From contig JAUYCF010000076.1 of NCBI GenBank assembly GCA_030692355.1, positions 1 to 64,000 of the forward strand: 64,000 nt of DNA, in the 5' to 3' direction. Shown here piece after piece: positions 55,774 through 64,000 of this stretch. Below the pieces are notes generated by a model, which saw only the letters and a program-made list of their open reading frames with translations, had not been told where the DNA came from and ran no database searches. Origin of the DNA: Thiobacillus sp. GTDB lineage: Bacteria > Pseudomonadota > Gammaproteobacteria > Burkholderiales > Thiobacillaceae. Position numbers and translations under genes: made by a program. Numbering within the stretch: position 1 is the first letter of the stretch; each line of letters starts with the position of its first letter.

Positions 55774-58116
55774 TCAGGCAGTCAGGCGCCGCCAGGTTGC
55801 CACCACGGTATCGGGATTGAGCGACATCGAGCCGATTCCCTGCGCCACCAGCCAGTCGGCCAGGTCGGGGTGATCGCTCGGCCCCTGGCCGCAGATGCCG
55901 ATGTATTTGCCTTGCCGCTTGCAGGCAGCAATGGCTTCGGCCAGCAGCTTTTTCACCGCCGGATTGCGCTCGTCGAAGCCTTCCGCCACCAGGCCGGAAT
56001 CGCGGTCGATGCCCAGCGTCAGCTGGGTGAGGTCGTTGCTGCCGATGGAAAAGCCGTCGACGTGCTGCAAAAAATCGTCGGCCAGCAGCACGTTTGAGGG
56101 AATCTCGCACATCATGATCAGGCGCAGGCCATGGTCGCCGCGCTTGAGGCCGTTTGCCTCCAGCAGTTTCACCACCGCCGCGCATTCTTCCACCGTGCGG
56201 ACGAAGGGGATCATCACCTCGACGTTGGAAAAGCCCATCGTTTCGCGCACCTGTTTCAGCGCGCGGCACTCCAGCTCGAACGCAGGACGGAACAGCGCCG
56301 ACACGTAGCGCGCCGCGCCGCGCAGCCCCAGCATGGGGTTTTCCTCCTTCGGCTCGTAGCGCGCGCCGCCCACCAGGTTGGCGTATTCGTTGGACTTGAA
56401 GTCCGACAGCCGCACGATCACCGGCTGCGGCCAGAACGCGGCGGCCAGGGTGGCGATGCCCTCGGCCAGCTTGTCCACATAAAACGACACCGGGTCGGCA
56501 TAGCCCGCCGTGCGCGCATCGATCTCGGCGCGAACGTCCGGCGGCTGGCCGGCATGGTCGAGCAGCGCCAGCGGATGCACGCCGATCATGCGCGCGATGA
56601 TGAATTCCAGCCGCGCCAGACCGACGCCGTGATTTGGAATCTGCGCGAACTCGAAGGCGCGCTCTGGATTGCCGACGTTCATCATCAGCTTCACCGGCGG
56701 CTCGGCCAGCGTTTCGATCGCCAGCGTCTCCACGGTGAAGGCCAGCTTGCCCGCATAGACCATGCCGGTGTCGCCCTCGGCGCACGACACCGTCACCAAT
56801 TCGCCGTCCTTCAGTATGGTGGTCGCCTCGCCGGTGCCCACCACGGCGGGAATACCCAGCTCGCGCGCGACAATGGCGGCGTGGCAGGTGCGCCCGCCGC
56901 GGTTGGTGACGATTGCCGCCGCGCGTTTCATCACCGGCTCCCAGTCGGGGTCGGTCATGTCGGTGACGAGGATGTCGCCCGGCTGCACCCGGTTCATTTC
57001 CGCCGGGCTGGCGATCAGCCGCACTTCGCCCACGCCGATTTTCTGGCCGATGGCGCGGCCGGTGATGCGCACCTCGCCGGCAGCTTCCAGGGTATAGCGT
57101 TCGCCGACGCCGCTGGCGCGCGCCTTCACCGTTTCCGGGCGCGCCTGCACGATGAAGAGTTCGCCGGTCTCGCCGTCCTTCGCCCACTCGACGTCCATCG
57201 GGCGCTGGTAGTGCGCCTCGATCGCCACCGCCTGGCGCGCCAGTTCCAGCACCTCGGCATCGGTCAGCGAATACTGCCGGCGCAGCTCCGCCGGCGTGTC
57301 CTCGATCACGGTCGCGCCTTCGCGCCACACCATGCGGGTCGCTTTCTCGCCCAGCTCGCGCCGCACCACGGCGGGAAATCCCTCGGCCAGCTTCGGTTTG
57401 TGCACATAGAACTCGTCCGGATTGACCGAGCCCTGCACCACGGTTTCGCCCAGCCCGTAGGCGGCGGTGATGAACACCACGTCGCGGAAGCCGGATTCGG
57501 TGTCCAGCGTGAACAGCACGCCCGCACAGGCAATGTCGGAGCGCACCATGCGCTGCACGCCCGCCGACAGCGCCACGTCGGCATGCGCGAAGCCGTGGTG
57601 CACCCGGTAGGCAATGGCGCGGTCGTTGTAGAGCGAGGCGAAGACCTTGCTTACATAGCGCAGCAGGTCGTCGGCACCCTGCACGTGCAGGTAGGTTTCC
57701 TGCTGGCCGGCAAACGAGGCATCGGGCAGGTCCTCGGCGGTGGCCGACGAGCGCACCGCCACCGACACGTTGTCGCCGAGCGCGGCATACGCCGTGCGCA
57801 GGCCGGTTTCGAGCGCGGCCGGCAACGCGGCCGCCTCGACCCAGGCGCGGATTTCCGCCCCCGCCGCGGCCAGCGCCGTCACGTCCGCCACGTCGAGCGC
57901 CGCCAGCCGTTCATGAATGCGCGCGCGCAAATCGTTGTGGTCGAGAAAATCCCAGAACGCCTGCGCCGTGGTGGCGAAGCCGCCCGGCACCTTGACGCCG
58001 GCGCCGGACAGATTGCCGATCATCTCGCCCAGCGACGCATTCTTGCCGCCCACGCGCGGCACGTCCGCCATCGACAGGCTATCCAGCGAAACGATATAGT
58101 CAGTTGAAGCCTGCAT
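55774..58116 (-). CDS. ppsA: Phosphoenolpyruvate synthase
   Basis: 780 aa; [54 protein letters not shown]. Confidence 0.98.
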   Translation of the reverse strand: MQASTDYIVSLDSLSMADVPRVGGKNASLGEMIGNLSGAGVKVPGGFATTAQAFWDFLDHNDLRARIHERLAALDVADVTALAAAGAEIRAWVEAAALPAALETGLRTAYAALGDNVSVAVRSSATAEDLPDASFAGQQETYLHVQGADDLLRYVSKVFASLYNDRAIAYRVHHGFAHADVALSAGVQRMVRSDIACAGVLFTLDTESGFRDVVFITAAYGLGETVVQGSVNPDEFYVHKPKLAEGFPAVVRRELGEKATRMVWREGATVIEDTPAELRRQYSLTDAEVLELARQAVAIEAHYQRPMDVEWAKDGETGELFIVQARPETVKARASGVGERYTLEAAGEVRITGRAIGQKIGVGEVRLIASPAEMNRVQPGDILVTDMTDPDWEPVMKRAAAIVTNRGGRTCHAAIVARELGIPAVVGTGEATTILKDGELVTVSCAEGDTGMVYAGKLAFTVETLAIETLAEPPVKLMMNVGNPERAFEFAQIPNHGVGLARLEFIIARMIGVHPLALLDHAGQPPDVRAEIDARTAGYADPVSFYVDKLAEGIATLAAAFWPQPVIVRLSDFKSNEYANLVGGARYEPKEENPMLGLRGAARYVSALFRPAFELECRALKQVRETMGFSNVEVMIPFVRTVEECAAVVKLLEANGLKRGDHGLRLIMMCEIPSNVLLADDFLQHVDGFSIGSNDLTQLTLGIDRDSGLVAEGFDERNPAVKKLLAEAIAACKRQGKYIGICGQGPSDHPDLADWLVAQGIGSMSLNPDTVVATWRRLTA

Positions 58117-58126
58117 AATTCACCCC

Positions 58127-58903
58127 ATGAAAAGCCACAGCGTTTTCTGCGTATCCGATCACACCGGTGTCACCGTCGAGGCGGTGGCGAAGAGCGTGCT
58201 GGCGCAGTTTCCTGCACTTGAGTTTAGCCTGATTGCGCTGCCTTTCATCGACAGCCCGGAAAAGGCGCGGGCCGCCGCGGCGCGGATTGCCGCCACGCCC
58301 GGCGCGCTGGTGTTTTCCACCCTGACCGACCCGGCCCTGCGCGCCGCCCTGCGCGACAGCCGCGCCAGCCTGTTCGATGTCTTCGACCTCGTCGCTCCCG
58401 CCGTGGAAGCCGCGCTGGGCCTGGCCGCCACCCCCAGCGGCGGGCGCACCCACGGCATGGCGAACGACTACGAATCGCGCATGGACGCGGTGAATTTCAG
58501 CCTGGCGCTGGACGACGGTCTGCAGCCGCAACGGCTCGACCAGGCCGACCTGATCCTGGTCGGCGTCTCGCGCGTCGGCAAAACCCCCAGCGCGCTCTAC
58601 CTCGCCCTGCAATACGGTCTGCGCGTCGCCAACTATCCGCTGACGCCGGACGACCTCGAACAGGACAGCCTGCCCGGCGTCCTGCTCGCCCACCTGCCGC
58701 GCCTGCGTGCCCTGACCCTGTCGGCGGAACGCCTCGCCGCCATCCGCCAGGTGCGCTATCCCGACAGCCGCTACGCCAGCCTGCGGCAATGCCGCGACGA
58801 ACTTGCCGCCGCCAAACGGCTATTCGGGCAGCATGGCCTGCCCGTGCTGGACACCACCCGCATGTCGGTGGAGGAAATCGCGGCGCGCCTGCGGTATTCC
58901 TGA
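58127..58903 (+). CDS. ppsR: PEP synthase regulatory protein (bifunctional kinase/pyrophosphorylase)
   Basis: VFCVSDHTGVTVEAVAKSVLAQF...ADLILVGVSRVGKTPSALYLALQYGLRVANYPL; divergent from ppsA. Confidence 0.97.
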   Translation: MKSHSVFCVSDHTGVTVEAVAKSVLAQFPALEFSLIALPFIDSPEKARAAAARIAATPGALVFSTLTDPALRAALRDSRASLFDVFDLVAPAVEAALGLAATPSGGRTHGMANDYESRMDAVNFSLALDDGLQPQRLDQADLILVGVSRVGKTPSALYLALQYGLRVANYPLTPDDLEQDSLPGVLLAHLPRLRALTLSAERLAAIRQVRYPDSRYASLRQCRDELAAAKRLFGQHGLPVLDTTRMSVEEIAARLRYS

Positions 58904-59040
58904 AGCCACGCCACGCGGCCGTCTTTCCACAAGCGTCCCGCTTTCCGCCCGTTTGAGCAGGGGCTGCAGCAGCCACGCACGGCTGCGGATAACCTCAATG
59001 CGGCGGTCGACCTTCACATGCGCAGGCAGGAGCCGTCCAG

Positions 59041-59222
59041 GGCTCGCCGTCGGGCGACCGAAGAGGGTATCCTGTCGGACATCTCCCGTGATGGCCGCCG
59101 TTGCGGTGCCGGATCGGTTGTCGCGGCTGCCGGAGTTTGCCGGCAAAACCATGGTAGTGATTCTGCCGGATTCCGGTAAACGCTATCTTTCCAGTGTATT
59201 GCTTGAAGGAGTTGAGGCATGA
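59041..59222 (+). pseudogene. C-terminal remnant of cysteine synthase (cysK-like) with a frameshift
   Basis: ARRRATEEGILSDIS in one frame, then VMAAVAVPDRLSRLPEFAGKTMVVILPDSGKRYLSSVLLEGVEA* in another; matches the CysK C-terminal pattern EEGILxGISSGAAVA...VVILPDSGERYLSSxLF. Confidence 0.8.
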
Positions 59223-59629
59223 GTACAGGCAAACCGGGGAGCCGTCCCTGGTCGAAGTGGATGACACTGGTGTTATTGCTGGCGACGGGCCTGTTCGTGA
59301 TCAAACAGCTTCCATCGGGTTACAGCAGCGATCTTGACCGAATTGGCCAAGGTCGCAACACGGTGGTATTGATACACGACAAGATGTCTGCGAACACCTT
59401 GCATGTGATGGAGGCGGTAGACGCGATACGCGACGATTATGCAGACGATATCGAGTTTCTGGTGGCGGATGTGAATACCCCGGAAAGCGCGGCGTTTATT
59501 CGGCAACAAAATGTGAATGGCGCCACCATCCTGATGTTTGCCGCCGATGGTCGCCGACTGCAGGTGCTCCATGGGGTACTGAGTATTGAGGCGTTGCGCA
59601 TGGCCATCAAGGAGGCTTTCCAGCTTTAA
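59219..59629 (+). CDS. Membrane-anchored thioredoxin-like protein without CxxC
   Basis: TM segment; NTVVLIHDKMSANTLHVMEAVDAIRDDYADDIEFLVADVNTPESAAFIRQQNVNGATILMFAADGRRLQVLHGVLSIEALRMAIKEAF (thioredoxin-like beta-alpha pattern). Confidence 0.6.
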   Translation: MSTGKPGSRPWSKWMTLVLLLATGLFVIKQLPSGYSSDLDRIGQGRNTVVLIHDKMSANTLHVMEAVDAIRDDYADDIEFLVADVNTPESAAFIRQQNVNGATILMFAADGRRLQVLHGVLSIEALRMAIKEAFQL

Positions 59630-59862
59630 TAGTGACGCGACCGGGAGGCGACTGGCTGCGGGAATTCGACTCCACGCAACACGTTCAACCAAAGCTCACC
59701 GTCATCTAATGCGCATCGGCACTTCAAGCTGGCCACGAAGCGCTTTCACCCGGGCCTCCCCCGCGCGATGCCCCCAGGAAACCATCGTGCTACAGCGCTT
59801 CAGATTTGTCTGAATCTGCCGAAACAACGATATGTACCTGCCCCGAAAAAGGAACATGGTTG

Positions 59863-60165
59863 ATGTCCGAAGAAAATCAGGGTCTTACCCGCATGATGGA
59901 AAGTGACGATAATTTCGAGCCAACGATCTGGATTGAAAACCTTGTCTCTATCCTGGCCAGCTTCCTGGCTGACCCGCGCCTGCGTTATTCACAAGGCGTA
60001 CAACCCAACGTTGTCGAAGGCGAGATTTGCCTGGTGGTGGCCGCCTGGCTGGAATCCACCGATCGCCCCACCTATGACCACGTCATGGAGTTTGCCCAAT
60101 CCAACCAGTTGAAAACCAAACTGGACCGCCGCAGCGGTGAGCGGGCCATGCAAAAACCGGCCTGA
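59863..60165 (+). CDS. Conserved hypothetical protein
   Basis: MSEENQGLTRMMESDDNFEPTIWIENLVSILASFLADPRLRYSQGVQPNVVEGEICLVVAAWLES; start at 59806 also possible. Confidence 0.5.
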   Translation: MSEENQGLTRMMESDDNFEPTIWIENLVSILASFLADPRLRYSQGVQPNVVEGEICLVVAAWLESTDRPTYDHVMEFAQSNQLKTKLDRRSGERAMQKPA

Positions 60166-60190
60166 TGCACCCGCGCTGAAAACCGGAAAA

Positions 60191-60970
60191 TCAGACCAGG
60201 CGCTGCCGCACGGCTTCGAAAACGGCGATCGCCAATGCCGCCGAGGCATTCAGCGATTCCATTTTTCCCGGCATGGGAATCTGAACCGTTGCGGTTGCCG
60301 CGGCACGCACATCGTCCGACAGCCCGGCGCCTTCGTTGCCCACAATGAAGGCAAGCGGGCCCGTCAGATCGCTTGAAAACACACTGCGATCTTCAGCCAA
60401 TGCAAGGGCAAGGCTTTGTCCTTTGAATTGCGCGCACCAAGCAGGTACATCCACCCCCCGTTCGATCGGCAACACAAACTGCGCGCCCTGCCCGCCGCGC
60501 AGCGCCTTCGGCGACCAGGGATCGTGACAGCCCTTCGACAGCACCGCCAGGGTGGCGCCCGCCGCCGCCGCGGTACGCAGCATGGAACCCAGATTGCCGG
60601 GGTCCTGGATGTCTTCCAGCACGATCGCCAGCGGCGTCGTCGTGGCGGGCGCCGGCGCAAGCCAGGCGGCTTCGGCGAGCACCCCGGTCGGCGTGGCGAC
60701 GGGGGACAGTTCGGCGAATAACACATCGGACAGGACGATGACCCTGGCCTGCGAACAGCGCGCGGCAAACGGGGTCAGCCGCGCGGCATCGAACGCGGCG
60801 GCCCGCACCAGGGTATGCGGCTGGCCGCCCGCATCGAGGTACGCCGTCAGCAGATGCTCGCCGTCGAGCAGGGTCATCTGCGCTTCCCTGCGCGCACGGG
60901 CGGACTCGGACAGCTTTTTCAGCCGCTTGAACAGGGGATTGTCGCGCGAGGAAATGGGCGTTTCGGTCAT
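60191..60970 (-). CDS. SpoU/TrmH-family RNA 2'-O-methyltransferase
   Basis: LAIVLEDIQDPGNLGSMLRTAAAAGA...LAFIVGNEGAGLSDDV...IPMPGKMESLNASAALAIAVFE. Confidence 0.95.
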   Translation of the reverse strand: MTETPISSRDNPLFKRLKKLSESARARREAQMTLLDGEHLLTAYLDAGGQPHTLVRAAAFDAARLTPFAARCSQARVIVLSDVLFAELSPVATPTGVLAEAAWLAPAPATTTPLAIVLEDIQDPGNLGSMLRTAAAAGATLAVLSKGCHDPWSPKALRGGQGAQFVLPIERGVDVPAWCAQFKGQSLALALAEDRSVFSSDLTGPLAFIVGNEGAGLSDDVRAAATATVQIPMPGKMESLNASAALAIAVFEAVRQRLV

Positions 60971-61015
60971 GCCCGGATTATCCGCGTTTCACTATCGCAC
61001 GCTACACTTCATACG

Positions 61016-61975
61016 ATGCGCATCGCCCTCATCACCCCCTACGGTCGCGAACACCGCAACGGCAACTGGCACACGGCCGCGCGCTGGGCGCGCTTCCTGC
61101 GCGAGGCGGGCCACACGGTGCGGACGCAGGTGGAATGGGATGGCCGCAGCACCGACCTGATGCTGGCGCTGCATGCGCGGCGCAGCTTTGCTTCGATCCG
61201 CGCCTTTGCCGAGCGCTTTCCGACCCGCCCGCTGTTGCTGGCGCTAACCGGCACCGACCTGTATCGCGACATCCACCAGGACGCCGACGCCCAGCAGGCG
61301 CTGGAACTCGCGCACCGGCTGATCGTGCTGCAGGCGCGCGGCGTCGACGAACTGCCGGCGCATCTGGCCGCCAGGACGCGGGTGGTCTACCAGTCGTCGC
61401 CCGACATTGCCCGTCTGCCCGCGCCTGCCCATACTTTCGAGGTGCTGGTGATCGGCAACCTGCGCGAAGAAAAGGATCCCTTCCGGGCGGCGCTGGCGAC
61501 GGCCTACCTGCCCGAGCAATCGCTGATTCGCGTGACGCATCTGGGCGGCGCCCTCTCCGGGGAGATGGCCGAAACGGCGGAGATGGCGCAGAGCAAGCTG
61601 CCGCGCTGGCACTGGGCCGGGGAGGTGCCGCACCGGACGGTGCTGAAGCGGCTGGCGCGCGCGCACCTGATGGTCATCAGCTCGGTGATGGAAGGCGGCG
61701 CCAACGTCATCTGCGAGGCGCTGGCGGCGGATGTGCCGGTGCTGGCCTCGCACATGCCCGGCAATATCGGCATGCTGGGCGAAGACTACCCCGGCTATTT
61801 CCCGGTGGGCGACGAACGACAGCTGGCTACACTCTTGTCGAGGGCCGAAACCGACCCCGATTTTTATGCCGATCTGTTGAGCCACGCCCGCCAGCGTCGC
61901 GGGCTGATGCGGCCGGAGCAGGAAGCCAGCCGCCTGCGGCAGGTCGTGGCGGAATTCGAGCAAGGCGCGGTGTGA
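61016..61975 (+). CDS. senB: SenB-like selenosugar synthase (TIGR04348-type glycosyltransferase)
   Basis: MRIALITPYGREHRNGNWHTAARWARFLREAGHTVRTQ...LHARRSFASIRAF...LALTGTDLYRDI...VISSVMEGGANVICEALAADVPVLASHMPGNIGMLGEDYPGYFPVGD. Confidence 0.75.
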   Translation: MRIALITPYGREHRNGNWHTAARWARFLREAGHTVRTQVEWDGRSTDLMLALHARRSFASIRAFAERFPTRPLLLALTGTDLYRDIHQDADAQQALELAHRLIVLQARGVDELPAHLAARTRVVYQSSPDIARLPAPAHTFEVLVIGNLREEKDPFRAALATAYLPEQSLIRVTHLGGALSGEMAETAEMAQSKLPRWHWAGEVPHRTVLKRLARAHLMVISSVMEGGANVICEALAADVPVLASHMPGNIGMLGEDYPGYFPVGDERQLATLLSRAETDPDFYADLLSHARQRRGLMRPEQEASRLRQVVAEFEQGAV

Positions 61976-62000
61976 CCACGGCGAGCCGCAGCCAATCGAT

Positions 62001-62669
62001 TCACCCCTCGTCGAACAGGATACCGAACATGCGCGCGCGTTCGGCCGCGCTCAAACCGCGCAGCACACGCACCGCCTGGCGCGCGACCCGTTCATCGCGC
62101 GTGATCGAATATTCGATCGCCAGCGTGCGCCAGACGTCGGCCAGCGCCGGGTCGGACGCCTGCAGCTTTTGCAGCGCCTGGGTCACCCCCGCCTGCCCCT
62201 TCGTCAGATAGAACGTCAGCCCCAGGTTGTGCCAGGCCTGAATGTAGTCGGGGTCGGTTTCCACGGCCGCGCGATACGCCTGCATCGCCTCGCGGGGACG
62301 CCCGCTGTCGCGGTAGGTGTTGCCCAGATTGTTGTGCGCATAGACATCGCCGGGCGCGAAGCGCAGATTCCGCTGGTACGCCGCGATGGCTTCGGCAAAC
62401 CGCCCCAGCTCGCCCAGCGCGCGCCCCTGAACGAACCAGGCCAGCGGATTCTTCGCATCGGCCTGTGCCCACGTTTGCCCCCACGCCAGCAGCCCCGGCC
62501 AGTCGGCGCGTTTTTCAAGCACCTGCGCCTGCAGCACCCACTCGGCCTGCGAACGCGCCGCAAGCACCGCCTGGCTGCCATCCAGACCAAACGTCTGGGC
62601 GGCAGCCGCCACCGGGCCGGTAAACGCAAGGGCAAGCAGCAACGGGAGTAAAGCGATACGGTCAGGCAT
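62001..62669 (-). CDS. Secreted TPR-repeat protein
   Basis: MPDRIALLPLLLALAFTGPVAAAA signal peptide; consecutive TPRs (GRFAEAIAAYQRNLRFAPGDVYAHNNLGNTYRDSGRPREAMQAYRAAVETDPDYIQAWHNLGLTFY). Confidence 0.8.
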   Translation of the reverse strand: MPDRIALLPLLLALAFTGPVAAAAQTFGLDGSQAVLAARSQAEWVLQAQVLEKRADWPGLLAWGQTWAQADAKNPLAWFVQGRALGELGRFAEAIAAYQRNLRFAPGDVYAHNNLGNTYRDSGRPREAMQAYRAAVETDPDYIQAWHNLGLTFYLTKGQAGVTQALQKLQASDPALADVWRTLAIEYSITRDERVARQAVRVLRGLSAAERARMFGILFDEG

Positions 62670-62778
62670 GGGCGAATTCACAGATTGCAGCTGCCTCGTT
62701 GATGGATCGACATCCGTCATTTTACGCCGCACTTGACGCATCGATTATGCTGTCGGCTGTCCAAAAAAGAGTATCCCC

Positions 62779-64000
62779 ATGCACGCCACCGCCGAACACT
62801 TCATCCCCGGCAAGGACGCCTCGCTCGAAGCGTCGATCGCCACCCTGCAATCCAGGCTCGAAACCATCGGCTTCCATATCGAGGAGCGCTCCTGGCTCAA
62901 TCCGGTGGAGGGCGTGTGGTCGGTGCACATCCGCGACCGCGACTGCCCGCTGCTGTTCACCAACGGCAAGGGCGCCTCGGAACTGGCCGCGCGGGCGAGC
63001 GCGCTGGGCGAGTATTTCGAGCGTCTGTCGACCAATTATTTCTGGACCCACTTCTATCTGGGCGAGACGATCGCCCACCGCAGCTACGTCCACCATCCCG
63101 ACGAGCGCTGGTTTTCTTCAGACGATGACGCCTGGCCGGCCGAACTGCTTACGCCCGAACTGCACGCCCACTACAATCCCGACGACGGCGTGCGTGCCGA
63201 CCAGCTGATCGACCTCAACTCCGGCAACGCCGAACGCGGTATCTGCGCCATCCCCTACCAGCGCCTCGCCGACGGCGAGACCGTGTATTTCCCGGTCAAC
63301 CTCATCGGCAACCTCTACGTCAGCAACGGCATGTCGGCCGGCAACACGCTGATGGAAGCGCGCACCCAGGCGCTGGCCGAAATCTTCGAGCGCCACATCA
63401 AGTTCCGCATCATCGCGGAGGGCCTGTGCCTGCCCGACGTGCCCGAAGCCGTGATCGAGCGCTATCCGCACATCGCCGCCGGCATCCGCGCGTTGCGCTG
63501 CGCCGGCTTCGGCATCCTGGTGAAGGACGCCTCGCTCGGCGGAAAGTATCCGGTGATGAACGTCACCCTGCTGCATCCCAACGACCAGGGCTGCTTCGCC
63601 AGCTTCGGCGCGCACCCGCGCTTCGAAGTCGCGCTGGAGCGCGCGCTGACCGAACTGCTGCAGGGCCGCGCGCTCGATTCGCTGGCGGGTTTCCCCGCCC
63701 CCGGCTTCGACGAAGCCGAAATCGCCGACCCGCAGAACCTGGAAATCCACTTCGTCGATTCCAGCGGCGTGATTTCCTGGCAGTTCCTGCGCGACACCCC
63801 CGACTTCGAATTCGTCGACTGGAATTTCGGCACCACGACCGAAGAGGATTACGCGTGGTCGGTCGATGCGCTGCACGGAGCCGGGCACGACCTCTACATC
63901 GCCGACTTCACCCACCTCGGCGTCTACGCCTGCCGCATCCTGGTGCCCGGCGTCTCCGAGATCTATCCGGTCGAGGAACTCGAATTCGAGAACAACAGCG
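62779..64000 (+). CDS. ycaO: YcaO-family protein, E. coli YcaO-like (3' end outside the window)
   Basis: MHATAEHFIPGKDASLEASIATLQSRLETIGFHIEERSWLNPVEGVWSVHIRDRDCPLLFTNGKGASELAARASALGEYFERLS...GMSAGNTLMEARTQALAEIFERHIKFRII. Confidence 0.92.
   Translation, partial: MHATAEHFIPGKDASLEASIATLQSRLETIGFHIEERSWLNPVEGVWSVHIRDRDCPLLFTNGKGASELAARASALGEYFERLSTNYFWTHFYLGETIAHRSYVHHPDERWFSSDDDAWPAELLTPELHAHYNPDDGVRADQLIDLNSGNAERGICAIPYQRLADGETVYFPVNLIGNLYVSNGMSAGNTLMEARTQALAEIFERHIKFRIIAEGLCLPDVPEAVIERYPHIAAGIRALRCAGFGILVKDASLGGKYPVMNVTLLHPNDQGCFASFGAHPRFEVALERALTELLQGRALDSLAGFPAPGFDEAEIADPQNLEIHFVDSSGVISWQFLRDTPDFEFVDWNFGTTTEEDYAWSVDALHGAGHDLYIADFTHLGVYACRILVPGVSEIYPVEELEFENNS

Noticed and set aside
58910-59040. 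Possible further coding remnant between ppsR and the cysK tail (minus-frame VKVDRRIEVIRSRAWLLQPLLKR)
   Set aside because: No recognisable family on either strand; left unannotated.
59722-59796. MRIGTSSWPRSAF... resembling the start of a DUF72/YecE protein
   Set aside because: Only a few residues match and no downstream domain follows; too short to call a remnant.

Overview
The window is a GC-rich bacterial chromosome segment. Gene content (complete ccm cluster, T2SS, TusA/DsrE/YeeE sulfur genes, multiheme cytochromes) suggests a Thiobacillus/Sulfuritalea-like betaproteobacterium; the taxonomy is inference. Mostly conserved housekeeping and envelope genes: hemN (partial), an RND/LolA-like/DUF1302 export cluster, ppc, purL, nnrD/E, a GGDEF-EAL protein, galU, ligA-zipA-ftsB-eno-kdsA-pyrG, ccmABCDEFGHI, gspC-N, ppsA/ppsR, a SpoU methyltransferase, a TPR protein and ycaO (partial). 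No rRNA, tRNA, IS element or CRISPR array was recognised. The most interesting part is an ~11-kb minus-strand locus (about 55.47 to 44.43 kb). It runs TusA-like, YeeE/YedE, TusA, two DsrE-like proteins, an ExtH-like rhodanese lipoprotein, a pentaheme lipoprotein cytochrome, a small secreted protein, a triheme cytochrome, a porin, a sensor kinase and a sigma-54 activator. Two sequences matching the sigma-54 -24/-12 consensus (TGGCACG-N4-GTGC) lie at its head and in front of the small protein/triheme/porin unit. It resembles the Geobacter ext (selenite/tellurite reduction, outer-membrane conduit) genes fused to a sulfur/selenium trafficking operon. About 6 kb away is an orphan SenB-like selenosugar synthase without senA or senC nearby. 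Other points of interest: a decayed cysK tail translationally overlapping a small thioredoxin-like gene, a perfect hairpin burying the purL ribosome-binding site, a nested palindromic element between ccmA and ccmB, a large imperfect palindrome at the kdsA stop codon, and a slippage-prone G tract in ccmI. All calls come from reading the supplied translations and nucleotides; no searches were run.
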